Shown: positions 10,478-23,753, counted from the first letter of the stretch. The stretch is DNA of 64,000 nt from Cichorium intybus (GCA_023525715.1 CM042017.1:79863857-79927856); one strand, 5' to 3'. The notes: generated by a model from the letters alone, not told the origin. Made by a program: numbers and translations.

Positions 10478-11560
10478 TAGTCTTAGGGTGCAGTCAAGTA
10501 GACTAAGGACCCCAGAACCATAGGAAGTCACAGTACACATTACCAAGATGGAGTTAGGAGAGAAATTGACAGGATAACATATTGAGATGTTATCGGATAA
10601 GCATCCGATTGGATCATCTGCAATAAAGTGTATAAGTATAAGATATTTTAGATACATAGAAATAGTGTAAGATTCATAAAGACATAGCTATAAAATTAGA
10701 ATTGAAAGTTTAAAAGAAATCTTGAAACCGATAATAGTTTATGACAAGATTCGACTTGGTGATTACCTTGTGGAGACTTGGTAATAAGCAGGAGTAGCTT
10801 CCAGTCAGATCTTTATGTTTCGCTTTCGCATGTTTTACTTCCCGAATAATTTCATTATTCAGAAAGGTCCACAGTCGCTCATACTTTGGGAAGTAAGTAT
10901 TGAATCAAGACTGTCATGAATTGGTTTGTAGACTGTCTAAGGAGTTAGACATAGCAATAGGATTGCTACAACATTCATGAGTACTTAGAAATAGAGATTT
11001 GAGTATTGGATAAACCCACGCTCAATAGATTGCTTCATGGATTATATCACAACCAATGTTGAGACGATAATATCTTATGATCTTGAAGTGGAGAGATATG
11101 AGTTATAATTTACAAGGAAGTTGTTCATTGATAATACGAAAACGCATCGGTAACTCGATGTTATAAAATGTGTTGTTGTGAATGATTTGACTGGTAAAAG
11201 ATATAAGCATATGAGTCGAAGCTTATTCGTTCCTTGACCCTGATGGGAAACAGATATCTGTAGGCCTCTCGATGATTTTGAAGTTGACTAAAGTGCTGGC
11301 CAGCCTGGACTAAATTGATGTGTTCAATTAGAAGTTCTAAAGTCATAAGCAGAATCGAAAATCAGGAAATAGAGTATCAGACAGAGATTGATCTCAATCC
11401 ATGTCTCGTGTCTGAAAATATTTTGTTGGACGAAGGATCATATGATCACTTATCTATGGACAAAACTGACTAGGTCAGAGTTCGGCAGCAGTTTCTAGGA
11501 AGCTACAAATTTGCTGATTAATTAAAGGTTAAATTAGTAATTATAGTCATAGACTTATCC

Positions 11561-11571
11561 AAGTGGGAGAC
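11561..11571 (+). other. polypurine tract of element B
   Basis: AAGTGGGAGAC directly before TGTTGGATTAG. The same signature (CTCCCACTT on the plus strand) adjoins the LTR of C at 13197. Confidence 0.8.
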
Positions 11572-12428
<857 letters not shown>

Positions 12429-13196
12429 TGAAGGGTTTTCTAGCAAACAATGAACAAATAATCTCTTATGGTTCACATGCAACCCTAGAAAGATCTATGT
12501 TTTCTTCTATGAAGATAATAAACTAAAACCTAAAGGCCAACAATAATTTCTAAAGTTTAAAACAAGAATTACCAACCTTTGATCTTGTTCTTGAAGCTAG
12601 CAGCAAAGAGATCTTGCCTCAAATGAAGTCACACCCAAGCAATGGAGAAGACAGTCCAGCAGAGTATTCTTGGTTCAAAAAGTGGCGCAGAAAAGGGAAG
12701 CCAGGAGGTTCCTTTTATAGCCTCCAAGGGTTACAGCTGAAACCCTAGAGGAGCCTCCTTAATGGGCAAGCCTGTTGACCATTTGGACCAAGGCTTCTAA
12801 ACCCTAATTAGGGTTTTCGCCAACTATGGAGTTCCCTCCATATTGGCGCCAACTTTGGCCCCTGGCTACTGGCTTGCCAGTTATTCAACTATTGAATAAA
12901 TACAAACCAGTCCCTGCACTTTTAATTAATTAATTTAATCACTAAATCAAATCCAATTAATTCTAGATTAAATCTCAATTAATTATTATAGTTTTTAATT
13001 AATATATTAACACTTAAATATATTAATAAACCATTTAATTAATTCTATTTATTTATTAAACAATTAATAAATCAACCTTTTTACTCTACTGAACTCTATC
13101 CTAACCTCTAGCTATGAGGGCAACCCAAATGGACTTTGCTTCAATTAACAAGATAAATATAAATGTAAAGTCATGGCTTAGACACCTAATCCAACA
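12429..13196 (-). repeat. 3' LTR of element C
   Basis: Bounded by TGAAGGG and CCAACA on the plus strand, which is TG to CA on both strands. The TATA box (CTATAAAAGG on the minus strand) is at 12711-12720. It is followed by the polypurine signature GTCTCCCACTT. Confidence 0.92.
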
Positions 13197-14263
13197 GTCT
13201 CCCACTTGGATAAGTCTATGACTTTAATTTATCTTCTGATTAATAAACAACCTGCAGCTTCCAAGAAACTGCTGCCGAACTCTGACCTAGTCAGTTCCGT
13301 CCATAGATAAGTGATCATATGATCCTTCGTCCAACAAGATATTTTCAGACATGAGACATGGATTGAGATCAATCTCTGTCCGATACTCGGTTTCCCGATC
13401 TCCGATTCTGCTTATGACTTTAAGACTTCTAATTGAACACATCAATTTAGTCCCGGCTGGCCAGCACTTTAGTCAACTTCAAAATCATCAAGAGGCCTAC
13501 AAATATCTGTTTCCCATCAAGGTGAACGGAACGAATAAGCTTCGACTCATATGATTGTCTTTTACTTATCAAATCGTACACAACAATGTGTTTTGTAACA
13601 TCGAGTTACCGATGCGTTTTCGCATTATCAATGCATAACCGACTCCTAAATTTCAACTCATATGTCTCCGCTTCAAGATCATACGATATTATCGTCTCAA
13701 CATTGCTCGTGATGTAATCCATGAAGCAATCTATTGAGCGCGGGTTTATCCAATACTCAAATCTCTATTTCTAAGTACTCATGAACGTTGTAGTAGTCTT
13801 ACTGCAATGTCTAACTCCTTAGACAATCTACAAACCAATTCACGACAGTCTTCGTTCATACTTACTCCTGAAAAGTATGAGCGACTGTGGACTTTTGAAT
13901 AATCAAATTATTCGGGAAGTGAAACATGCAAAATTGAAACATAAAATCTGACTGGTGGCTACTATTGCCTAATTACCAAGTCTCCAAAAGTAATCACCAA
14001 GTCGGATTTTACATAAAACTATTATCGGTTTCTAGATTCCTTTTAAACTATTTAATTCGTGTTATGTATCTATGTCTACTTGACCTTTCACTCTTTCTAT
14101 GTATTCAAATGTTATACATTTATACACTTTATCCGATCGGATATCCTTCCGATGATATTCAATTTTGGTCATACCGTCATTCTCACTAACAACTCCATTC
14201 TATGTACTGTGACTTTCCATGGTTATCTGGATCTTTAGTCCACATGACTGCACCCTAAGACTT

Positions 14264-14322
14264 TTTCGAGGTGTTACGACGTGCCAGTAAGCCACACGCG
14301 CTCCATCGGAATGCCAACGAAA
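14264..14322 (-). other. type-A hairpin A4 of element C
   Basis: On the element strand the inner arms are CGATG and CGTCG and the outer arms are TTTCG and CGAAA. The core (14282-14303) starts GAGCGCGTGTGG. Compared with hairpin A4 of B, the first inner pair is C:G instead of T:A. Confidence 0.5.
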
Positions 14323-14911
14323 TTCTTTAACCATTAAGTTCTTATTTGAAAAACTCTTTTCAAATTGTTATCAACATTCACCCCAATCATTTTTCCAATG
14401 ATTCCTCACGTATGTACAAAATCTATTAAGTATTCCCAGCCAGGTCATATCCTGAATCTGACTCAGTATGCTCTAAGCATTAAGTCATCAAGACATGTTC
14501 ATGACACTTCTGATCGATCCAAGAAACTTGTTGGATTCGATCTAGTCCTATTCCAAACCTTTTTGGAATCTTAGGATTACTTATAATCCTTGTGTCACGA
14601 CTTTTAATAACTATATCCTTTTGGAGACCTTTTCTCATGCATCTTGAATCTTATCAAGATCATGCTTATTATGGCCAAGTCTATACTGATGACAACATCT
14701 ATCTGATATATGTCAATGGATTATGTGAGTATGTTGCACATTTTATATCTCTCATGCCAAATCATCACACTTTGCAATGACAGGAAACTCCTTTCCTGAG
14801 CTATGCGTCTTGAGTCTCATCAAGATCATTTTGGCAGAGTTTCGATCTATCTCATAGATGTTTACAACCACCTGAGTATGTCGTATCTCTATTAAGTCTT
14901 TTATAGCGATC

Positions 14912-14956
14912 CGTCTATTAACATCAAGTCGTTACACTTTGTAATGAAAATAGACG
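14912..14956 (-). other. type-E hairpin of element C
   Basis: Outer arms CGTCTATT/AATAGACG, inner arms CATTAC/GTAACG with one mismatch. It matches the hairpin at 9791-9835 in B. Confidence 0.55.
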
Positions 14957-15208
14957 TTTCCTAGAAATAGTATGTAACACACATGCGGAGATAGATAACA
15001 GCGACACTCCCACTGGATTTGATACAGTTATGGACTATTCACAAAATCCAGAGCTTATGGCACATTTTGAGAATCCAAACCTTTATGACATCTTAGTGGA
15101 TATCTTTCAGCCCCTTTTCAAAATCCAATCCTTTGACATATTTTGAGAATCTGAATATCCTTTCTTGCGAGATGCCCGCGGGGAAATCCCGGGCCCATAT
15201 ACCTTTAT

Positions 15209-15286
15209 ACTGGCATATTCTTTGTGAGTCCCTATTAGTGTGTCGGTGATCCACACGTGCTCTATTAACGACTTACAATATGCAGT
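15209..15286 (-). other. type-A hairpin A3 of element C
   Basis: The core (15241-15262 on the plus strand) is present with two changes. The GCATATT/AATATGC stem is kept, but the inner arms (TTAATA and CACTAA) have two mismatches, so this copy is partly decayed. Confidence 0.45.
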
Positions 15287-15526
15287 GTCCTTTTGGATTT
15301 CATCTTCTATTGAGAGTGCTTCTCCCGGAATCAATTACTTGACTCTGGGTATCATCTCACTCAAACAGATGTTATGAAGGTACGTTTCTGTCCATGCTGC
15401 TTTCTTTTGATGATTCAATTACTCCCACTGGTTTTTAGACCAGGTGTAAAAATCAATCAAAATGCCACATATACTGTATCTCGTCTTAAGGTTCTCTCAA
15501 TTGGCAGCAACCGGGCTCACCAATGC

Positions 15527-18432
15527 TGTAAGAACCCGAAAATAATGGTAAAACCTATAAAATAAACATATGTAAAATTTGGGTTGAACGATGCCATAAT
15601 AGTAGAAATTGGTAAAAAAAGGGCAAAATGGTCATTTGGCATACAAATGACTTCTATGTAAAGAAAATATAATTTTGGGGTAATAATGAAAGAAAGTAAA
15701 ACTTATAATGTTATAAAATGAATTTTTGTGCCATTGTGGAAAAGATAGAACTTGAGGGACCAAAGTGTCAATTAGGCAAAGTAGCCAAGTATATATAGAG
15801 AGAAAAATCTGACTTCTCCTCATTATGAACGGGAGCAGATTCTAGAGAGCTCCCGAATGATCATTCTTGAAGATTCTTGAAGGTTGCAACGGGAATTGAA
15901 GAATTAAGCCTTCAATTAGTAATTCCAAGCCTTACAAGGTTAGTAAACATGTTTTTAGGGTTGTTTAACCCATTTCCCGTATATGGGTTACTGTAGCTTC
16001 GAAATTTCAGTGGCTAGAGGAGGATTATCCTATGATTCCTAGCCTTAATTTGTGTCTTAGTCATCATATAAACCTAGTGTAACCATTGAATGTGTTAAAA
16101 ATCAAGAAATAGGAATTTGAGCTCAAGAACCCTAACTAACGGGTTTGTAAGAACAAGTTAGTCTTAATGGTTCTTGATAAGTCTAGTATGTCATAATAGA
16201 AGTAATAAATCATTCCTAGTTGATGAATTTGAGTAATTTCAGATTTTGGGTAAAAATGTCAAAAATGGAAATTTTTGGAAGAAACTTGGAATCCATGATT
16301 CCATAGTTTAAAAACAAGTAAAAGTAGTTGGTTTATGTTTCTAATCACATCTTGATCATTATCCAACATATGGATAACTTAAAATCAAGTTTGGTGATTT
16401 CATATGCAATTGAACCCTAGAAATTTGAGTTAAAGATCAAAATGTTAATTTGACATAAAGAGTTGGTTAAAATGAGTCATAAATGATGTTTAAGTATGAA
16501 GAAACCATTAGAAGTGGTTTCCTAAAAGTTTCAATTAATAAAATGAAAGTTTGAACAAAAAACTGAAATTTGTCGGGTGGAATGGAATTGGTGATTCCAT
16601 GGATGAAACCCATGGAAATGGCTAATGGAAATCATGAATTGGTAATTAAATAAAGTATGTTTTGGGTTATAAAAACCTTAAATTAAATCATCCATTTGTT
16701 ATATAAGTATATGGATAGAAAATGGACAAAATTAGACTTTAAAATTTGAGTTGATGTGTATATGAGCTTCCTTAGAGCTCTTGTGATATCCTATGGTCTT
16801 AATCATTAAGTCATGGACTAAATAAGACTTAATAGAAGTGAAAACATGTTCTTAACATAATAAAGGGTCAATAGAACCTATGGTCAAAATTTGGTGAAGT
16901 TTGGAGTTAAAACGAGCCCGATACATGACTTTTAGTGCAAAATTCGAAGTTTGAAGGGTCTGGGAGAGTTACACGACCGTGTAACTATTATGGGTAAAGT
17001 TACACGGCCATGTAACTCACTGATGAGGGGAAAAGAGCCTATTTTGCCCCTAGACATGTAGCCTTGGTCTCCAATTGATCCCATAAGTGTTATAGAGCAT
17101 GGAAACATGAAAAATGAGTCTAAATTGTGTAGGTGACTTTCCAAGGGTATAATGGTCAATAAAATGGCATTTAAAAGATAATAAGAATAAGTAAAAAAGT
17201 GTGTTAAGGGATGAATATCACAAAAATATTGTGATATGAGCCTAGTGGAACATAACAAAGTAGTCCCTACATGTTGTTAAAGTATAACATGTTATTAATA
17301 AAGTGTGAATAAATTTCTTAGGTATTTAAGAAGTAAAAAGGCAATGAATAGGAGAGACGAGGACGGGGATAGTTCTAGTTAGACTTCTCTAACTAGTCAA
17401 GGTGAGTTTTATGAGGATTTTTCTAGTACATAGCAAAATGATATTTTCAGAAAATGAGATTTCCAAATATTTTTAAATATTAAAGTTTGGAAACAGTTTT
17501 GAAAGTAGCTCTAAGAGCTAAGTGTCTAAAAGAGATTTTAAAGAAGTTCAGTTTTTAAAGAAGTATAGTTTGCAAAATATTTAGAAAGGAGTTCCTTATG
17601 TGAACTAAGATGTCAGAATCAGTTTTGAAAGTATTTTCAGTAAAGAGTTATAAAGTGTATGAGTTATTTATAAATTGTGTTTCAGTTTGACCAATTTAAG
17701 ATGTAATGTGATAAGAATTAAAGAAAGAAAGAAGTAAGAGCCAGTTGTCCGGACTAGGATCACCCACATAATCGGGGGATCAGAAGACACTACTGGGATG
17801 GTACCTCCCGTCGCGAAGTAGTTGTCTAGCTTAGCATACCCTTGTGCTTGAATCCGTTCCAAGTCACAAAGGGGAGTCAGAAAGAGCTTAACTTAGCGGA
17901 TGGATCTGTTCTGTCCCGCGAGGAAAGCTAGCAGAATGAATTAAATTAAACTAATTCATGAGTTTCAGTTGGTCACCAGAAAATGAGAAAGAAATCAGTT
18001 TTGAGAAAGAAAGTAGTTTTTGAAAACGAAAACAGTTTTGAGTAAGAAAGTATTTATAGAGTTTAAAAGTAAAGAAGAAATAGAATTTTGAGATTTATTA
18101 CATAAGTCAGTTTAAAGCAGTTTACTTGTAATATTTCAAGTTTTGAACAGAAAAGTTTTAGGTCTAAACCCATATTACTCACGAGGCTTTATGTCTCACG
18201 TATTTTTTTTTTAAATGCTATGTACTTAGGTGAGATGAGCATGAGCTGGAGTTGGGACCTATATGTATAATACAGATAAGTTTAAATTATGGCTTTTGAG
18301 TTCAGTCTGTAATTACCCCTTGAGAATAAAGTTTGTAAAAAAAAATTAAGTGACTTTTTCTTAGTCACGAGTTGTAAAATATTTATTTAATGTAAACTGT
18401 GTTTAAATATGGTTTGAGAAAGGGGTGTTACA
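15527..18432 (+). mobile_element. solo LTR D (gypsy type)
   Basis: A 2906-base block starting TGTAAGAACCCG and ending GGGGTGTTACA, flanked by AATGC at 15522-15526 and 18433-18437. There is no primer site, tract or coding interior, so it is a solo LTR left by recombination. The TATA box TATATATA is at 15790-15797. Sequence after it (GGTTAGTAAA) resembles the transcribed part of element L's LTR. It contains two palindromes at 16968-16985 and 16999-17016. Frames inside are chance frames. Confidence 0.85.
16968..17016. repeat. pair of near-palindromes in solo LTR D
   Basis: GTTACACGACCGTGTAAC and GTTACACGGCCATGTAAC, 13 bases apart. Each is an 18-base near-perfect inverted repeat. See the finding on LTR palindromes. 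Confidence 0.7.
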
Positions 18433-19319
18433 AATGCTTCCAAGTAGTCGGATTGAAAATATGTACCAACTATAGTGTTTTACCACTATTCGGTATGTCA
18501 CCCTGATCATAACTACTTATGATGGTGATCAGTACTACTGGTCAAGAGAAGATTATGTCAGTAATCAAAACAAAAATCTGATTTCTGCTCTAAGCCTAGT
18601 AATGACTAAAGGTTATTTCACTTGGCTAATCCTGAACTCATTCAGGACTGTCCCAACTCCCACTGTTTCCTTAGAACATGAGTTCTTTCTAAAAGAGCTC
18701 TTTCTTTTCCAGGTACAGTGGGATAGCCAGTGAAACGACATTTCTGATTAGGTTCAGGCTAGTCATGAGGTTCGGACGAACACTACAAGACCCTGGACTT
18801 TTAATGTACAAGTGGGACAATCCCAGCTTTACATTTCAGACAGTGTCTGCAAAACCTACTTAGTCTAGGAAGCGGTTGGAATATGGTTTATATGGTCTGA
18901 CTGGTTTAGTGTTTAATTTACGAGAAACTAATTGGTAATGTATCTCATACATTGAGGATCGAACTGTTTCGACCAATGCTCCATCATTTTCCCTAAGACA
19001 CATTATAACTATTAATGTTATTGGAAGAGAATAACTGTGAAACATTTTCTCAGTTTATGTTGTCACTCAGGTTCTGTGGATCTTGTACTTCCTTTGAAAT
19101 CCTTGAACTGTTCAAGGTTTTAATCCAATCGCTTATTCTGATAAACGAAGTCATATTCGTCATACCGAATGACAAATATTGTGAAGTACAAACAATTGTG
19201 TTCTTTTTGAGGATTCGAGCAATACACAGCAACTGATGTGTTCGTTGCTTCTAATCTCAATTTCTTTTACATCTCTATGTAAACTTATGACTTTGTTAAT
19301 TCTGTTCAAGACTTGCAAT

Positions 19320-19570
19320 CTTCAGTTGACTCTAAGTCAACTGATTCCAAAATCCTATCCCTTGGATCTTTGGGTGATTCATTTCTTGCCACATGTGCTT
19401 TATAAAGAACTTAATCATCATCTGACTCTAAGTCAAATGATTCCAAAGTCCTTTCCAACTGGATCTTTGGTTGATTCACTTCTTAACACATTAAGAACTC
19501 AATTCATCAAGTGACCCTAAGTCATGTGATTCCAAAGTCCTGTCCAACTGGATCTTTGGTTGAATTGATT
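19320..19570 (-). repeat. three imperfect tandem repeats with hairpins (element C)
   Basis: Plus-strand reading shows CTTTGG and CCAAAG arms and GACTCTAAGTC or GACCCTAAGTC centres repeated three times, matching the array at 8107-8342 in B in the opposite orientation. Confidence 0.65.
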
Positions 19571-20003
19571 CTTATGACATTTATCTTAACAATCATAAAA
19601 GGACACAATTCCTAAAATCCAAACACTTTGGATGCATTCAATATTCAAGTTATCATCAATCATGCATTCAATAGAATCATACAACATTTCAAGGATAATT
19701 TCAAACAACAGATGTTAAAAAGAAATTGAAAATTTTATTAAAACAAAATCCTTGAACAATGTATTATATGATAGACAATGTCATACACATCTAATAAGCT
19801 AATAACAATATTTCAACATCTAACTAAACTTCAAAACTGCATGAGCCGGAAATCCAATCCATATGTGCTCCTATGCGCCAATGTCCTGTGCCCTACTGAT
19901 TCCCTGTATACAAACCAAAATGTGACTATCACATTATGCATCAAGGAATTATGGAACGTGAGTTTTGAGGTTTTTTAGATATACCTGAGCTTTCAAAAGA
20001 TTT

Positions 20004-20791
20004 TTACCTTGGGGCGTCTTCCAATCTTCCCGCGACTGTATCCGATTTTGTGGATTCCCAGTTTAAGACATGTCCAGACGATCTGGATCGTTTCTTGTTG
20101 CGTCTTTTCACTGGACTTAATCCAGAAGTAGCTGAACCATTGGAGCCATGCCTGTCCAAGAGTGACTCGTATAAAGTCAACAGTGGACGCATTTCCATTA
20201 AGGTCTTTTTCTGGTCTTCCATTCTATACGTCTGAATGAACAGATCGTACTTACTGGTCAGTGAAGCGAGTAGAGTGTTAACACTCGACTCCTGACTCAT
20301 GGAATAACCAAGTTTGTACAATTCGCCTATATACGCTTCAATCTGAAGAACATGCGAATCGATGCTACTTCCTTCTTTTAACTTACACTCTGCAAGTCTT
20401 TTGAAGATCCTAGCTCGTTCCTCTTCAACCGGTTTTTTTGGAACTTTTCCTGAACCGATTGCATTAACTCATATGGCCCCAAGGATTTAAAATCCTTGCG
20501 GAACTCGGGGTCAATGGTCAATAGCATGAGGTCACGAATCTTTTCGGATTCATCAACTAATAAGTCATGCTTATCATAAAGGCTCTTTATGATGACTTGT
20601 TTCGGTGGAACCGGGATCGGATACTCGGTGAGATGTAGCTTGCCAGCAATGCCGAGAGCCAGTCTCTAATTGTGAAGCCATTCCTTATAGTTGAGGCCAG
20701 TCAGCCATTCCATATTTAGCAGGTGCTTTCTGATGCTCTCAGAAATGGGTGAATGAGGAGAGGGTGGAGAATAGACACTTGATTCAGACAT
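20004..20791 (-). pseudogene. degenerate Copia-type gag of element C
   Basis: ATG at 20791 reading left. The start reads MSESSVYSPPSPHSPISES then IRKHLLNMEWLTGLNYKEWL. A TAG codon follows at HN*R (Trp expected), and a frameshift occurs near 20400. The C-terminal open part (20004-20321) reads LGYSMSQESSVNTLLASLTS and KYDLFIQTYRMEDQKKTLME, the typical helical region of Copia Gag (UBN2 family), and ends in a basic stretch. Gag would package the RNA. It is broken here, so packaging would depend on a helper element. Confidence 0.75.
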
Positions 20792-20885
20792 CTACAATAA
20801 ACATAATTTTATTAGTTCAATTAATCCTTTTAAATAATTACCCAATTTATTATTTATTAAGGCTAGGACCCAAAATGCCCCAACT

Positions 20886-21062
20886 ATGGTGTGATGAGGG
20901 ATGCCGTAATCACAACATAATGGTCATTAAGGTAGATAATACACTTATCAATTTCATCTTATGAAATTCCTAGATCTGTTGAGACACATTGAATTATTCA
21001 ACGGCATGTTTAGTCTCGGATGTGCCCCACTGTTTGTGACTGGGATGCCGAGGATCACAAAC
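20886..21062 (-). other. type-B hairpins of element C
   Basis: Two hairpins, at 20886-20918 and 21032-21062, each with a 15-base loop. On the element strand both loops contain CGGCATCCC. They match B1 and B2 of element B. Confidence 0.55.
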
Positions 21063-21096
21063 CGGGTGTGAATAACCATGTAAATTAGCTTGGTAC

Positions 21097-21172
21097 TCTC
21101 GAAGTCAATTGCCATCTCTAATTAACGTGCCGGTTAACCACACACGCTCCGTTAATAATGACAAAATCGAGA
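21097..21172 (-). other. type-A covarying hairpin A2 of element C
   Basis: Element-strand stems TCTCGA/TCGAGA, TTGTCAT/ATGGCAA and ATTAACG/CGTTAAT around the core at 21128-21149. It is the counterpart of 6547-6623. At least four stem positions are changed on both sides with pairing kept. Confidence 0.7.
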
Positions 21173-21176
21173 AACC

Positions 21177-21254
21177 CATTGCAAGTCTTTGCAGACCCCA
21201 GTTGGCGTGCCGGTAAACCACACACACTCCACCAACGTTCCACAAAGTGCAATG
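21177..21254 (-). other. type-A covarying hairpin A1 of element C
   Basis: 78 bases. Element-strand stems CATTGC/GCAATG, CTTTGTGGA/TCTGCAAAG (two wobble pairs) and GTTGGTG/CGCCAAC (one wobble) around the core at 21208-21229. It is the counterpart of 6465-6542, with five compensated pairs. Confidence 0.7.
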
Positions 21255-21891
21255 TGCAATTCCATGGATTAGCACCAATTCACATTTTTAACCTAAAGTA
21301 ACTAGATTGGGTTTTGTTCAAGGTTCTAGTACTTTCAATTATAGCATTATACTTTTAAGAGGCTTAGCGGTTCTATCAAACCCGTTCGGCTAACGACACT
21401 CGACTGACCAGGAGAGCGGTGGGTAAGAGTAGATACCCATTAGACTGCCATTTTATAGGCAGTCGCCTTATACCCTCTTTATAGGACAGTTTTGTGAATG
21501 AGGCCTACTAACGGTAAGACTAACCATTTTATCTTATATATGAATATTAACTTTTAATCATAAATATATAGGATATATTTTAATCTCATTAAAATATTTT
21601 GGATTTAATTTATTACAAATTTTCGCAAATTATTAGGAATTTTTTGAAAATTTAAATTAAATCTGTAAGTGATTTAATTGGTCTTTTAATTAAACAATTT
21701 AATTAAACTAATTAAATCAAGAATGGGGGACCACAAAATTAATCAAATTAATTCCATATCCTTATTCCCTAATTTCGAAAATAGCATGCCAAGAATAAGG
21801 GGTTCCAGTTATTTAATTATCCAATAATTACCAAAACAACAACCAACTATTTAAGGCAGCAAATCAAGCAATTAAAGGGGGGAATAAAGGG

Positions 21892-21926
21892 GTGGCGGCT
21901 AGGGTTAGGAAACCCTAGCCTAGGCC
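21892..21926 (-). other. leader hairpin of element C (candidate dimerisation or packaging element)
   Basis: Arms GGCTAGGGTT (21897-21906) and AACCCTAGCC (21911-21920) with a four-base loop, extended by GTGGC/GCCAC. It sits about 110 bases downstream of the primer site, as in B. Confidence 0.6.
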
Positions 21927-22023
21927 ACGAAATTAAGGCCATTCCAAGAGGGTTTTTCGCAAAAACACTCAAGGCAAGAATCATTCAAGCAGTTTATATC
22001 AATTCATGAGAAAACAAGCCTAA

Positions 22024-22035
22024 GCTCTGATACCA
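22024..22035 (-). other. primer-binding site of element C
   Basis: GCTCTGATACCA on the plus strand is the exact reverse complement of TGGTATCAGAGC (initiator tRNA-Met), one base from the LTR edge at 22037. Confidence 0.9.
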
Positions 22036-22036
22036 C

Positions 22037-22804
22037 TGAAGGGTTTTCTAGCAAACAATGAACAAATAATCTCTTATGGTTCACATGCAACCCTAGAAAG
22101 ATCTATGTTTTCTTCTATGAAGATAATAAACTAAAACCTAAAGGCCAACAATAATTTCTAAAGTTTAAAACAAGAATTACCAACCTTTGATCTTGTTCTT
22201 GAAGCTAGCAGCAAAGAGATCTTGCCTCAAATGAAGTCACACCCAAGCAATGGAGAAGACAGTCCAGCAGAGTATTCTTGGTTCAAAAAGTGGCGCAGAA
22301 AAGGGAAGCCAGGAGGTTCCTTTTATAGCCTCCAAGGGTTACAGCTGAAACCCTAGAGGAGCCTCCTTAATGGGCAAGCATGTTGACCATTTGGACCAAG
22401 GCTTCTAAACCCTAATTAGGGTTTTCGCCAACTATGGAGTTCCCTCCATATTGGCGCCAACTTTGGCCCCTGGCTACTGGCTTGCCAGTTATTCAACTAT
22501 TGAATAAATACAAACCAGTCCCTGCACTTTTAATTAATTAATTTAATCACTAAATCAAATCCAATTAATTCTAGATTAAATCTCAATTAATTATTATAGT
22601 TTCTAATTAATATATTAACACTTAAATATATTAATAAACCATTTAATTAATTCTATTGATTTATTAAACAATTAATAAATCAACCTTTTTACTCTACTGA
22701 ACTCTATCCTAACCTCCAGCTATGAGGGCAACCCAAATGGACTTTGCTTCAATTAACAAGATAAATATAAATGTAAAGGCATGGCTTAGACACCTAATCC
22801 AACA
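22037..22804 (-). repeat. 5' LTR of element C
   Basis: 768 bases, TG to CA on both strands. The TATA box (minus strand) is at 22319-22328. It is nearly identical to 12429-13196. Confidence 0.92.
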
Positions 22805-22809
22805 AAATT

Positions 22810-22830
22810 TGCATAAAACTCTTAAGTAAG
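22810..22830 (+). repeat. end of element B 3' LTR plus right target duplication
   Basis: TGCATAAAACTCTTAA is the last 16 bases of the B LTR (the 5' copy ends TGCATAAAACCCTTCA), followed by GTAAG at 22826-22830, the right target duplication in element A. Confidence 0.85.
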
Positions 22831-23337
22831 AGCATTGGCTTTCAACATTTGGGAGGCGAATTCCACTTTCAAGTCTTCAAGACAACGACAGATTCGTAAG
22901 ATTCGTTCAGTTTCAGCAATCCAAGAAATAGTCACCTTTGGATCCATCTTTCCATTAAACTCCTTAGGTCGACAAGACATAAAGTCTTTAAACGTACCCT
23001 CCTTTGCTATCTTACGGGGAGGTGATGGAGGTGCTTCACGAGAGGATGATTAAGTTTGAGTAATGTTCTCGGGGGTCTTACTTTTGACACTTTTCTCCGA
23101 CAAGGACTTACATCCTTCCCCCAATCGTTCGTCAAAAGGACGATTCATATTAGCTTGAGTTTGAAGTCGTGACTCGTCCAACAGCTTTTGAATACTCTCA
23201 AGGGTTAGTGGTGGGGGATTTGCATCGTCCCTAGAGTTGCCTTCCTCTTCGGCTTGATCTCGCCGAATTTGGATAGGAGGCACCCGATTCGGGCCTTGAT
23301 CATCATTCCGTGATCCTTGGCCACTTCTTGTTCGCAT
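22831..23337 (-). pseudogene. element A gag, N-terminal half
   Basis: Minus-strand frame starting at 23337 with MRTRSGQGSRNDDQGPNRV, a basic, disordered start, then a helical region with LESIQKLLDESRLQTQANM. A stop near 23050 breaks the frame. Further left the same gag continues as CRCLEDLKVEFASQML then KANA up to the insertion edge, where it joins TWWSTL at 4643. Confidence 0.75.
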
Positions 23338-23587
23338 CTTTTGCTACAAAATTTTTAATACTTTAGCATCTTATAATATAACTTGCCTTATTATAGGCTC
23401 TATAAACCTAGCATGGCATTTCATGTGATCACATAATCATTTAATTAAAGTAGCACATAAGGTCTTAATTGCTTAAGACATCACATAACAAGTCACAATC
23501 TATCTAAGGTTCCTATTGCATGAGTTTATGCCTAGGAGTGGAGTGATCCAATCCTAATTCGCTTAAACTATGGCTCTGATACCAATT
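23338..23587 (-). other. leader and primer-binding site of element A
   Basis: GCTCTGATACCA at 23573-23584 is the complement of the initiator tRNA-Met site, three bases from the LTR edge TGTAACGCCCC at 23588. Between it and the gag start lies about 235 bases of AT-rich leader. Confidence 0.75.
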
Positions 23588-23642
23588 TGTAACGCCCCAA
23601 AATTTGTCTCTCTCTCTCTTTTTTTTTAGAAAAATGCAATAA

Positions 23643-23753
23643 TGCCAAAAGCGCATTTTTGCCAAAAGCGCATTTCGCCAAAAGCGCATTTCGCCAAAAG
23701 CGCAATACGCAAGAAGCGCATTTCGCCAAAGGCGCAATACGCCAGAAGCGCAC
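23643..23753. repeat. minisatellite, ~16-base unit
   Basis: About seven copies of a unit like GCCAAAAGCGCATTTC, with variants GCAATAC and GCCAGAAGC. It lies just inside the LTR edge. The short frames across it are repeat artefacts. Confidence 0.8.

Larger units (their letters stand above)
7671..11571 (+). other. non-coding, hairpin-rich interior of element B
   Basis: Nearly 4 kb without any recognisable pol domain; the open frames are short and on both strands. It is collinear with 13197-20003 of C (read on the minus strand, skipping solo LTR D). It contains the hairpin arrays listed separately at 8107-8342, 9457-9538, 9791-9835 and 10419-10477. A conserved but non-coding interior is the defining trait of LARD-type elements. 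Confidence 0.6.
13197..20003 (-). other. non-coding, hairpin-rich interior of element C
   Basis: Collinear with the interior of B apart from solo LTR D at 15527-18432. I found no protease, integrase or reverse transcriptase. It holds type-A hairpins at 14264-14322 and 15209-15286, a type-E hairpin at 14912-14956 and the triple repeat at about 19320-19570. Confidence 0.6.
12429..22804 (-). mobile_element. Copia-type non-autonomous element C, inverted relative of B
   Basis: Minus-strand element with LTRs at 12429-13196 and 22037-22804, each 768 bases. They differ at about five positions that I could see, so insertion was fairly recent. The primer-binding site is at 22024-22035. The flanks AGATT (12424-12428) and AAATT (22805-22809) form a duplication with one mismatch. 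C carries a broken gag (20004-20791), the same hairpin set as B, and solo LTR D inserted at 15527. No pol was recognised. Confidence 0.88.

Noticed and set aside
11161..11346. Minus-strand 61-residue frame in B with a similar frame at 13351-13554 in C
   Set aside because: The similarity is because B and C are homologous; both frames are antisense to the element, short and differ in stops, so coding is unlikely.
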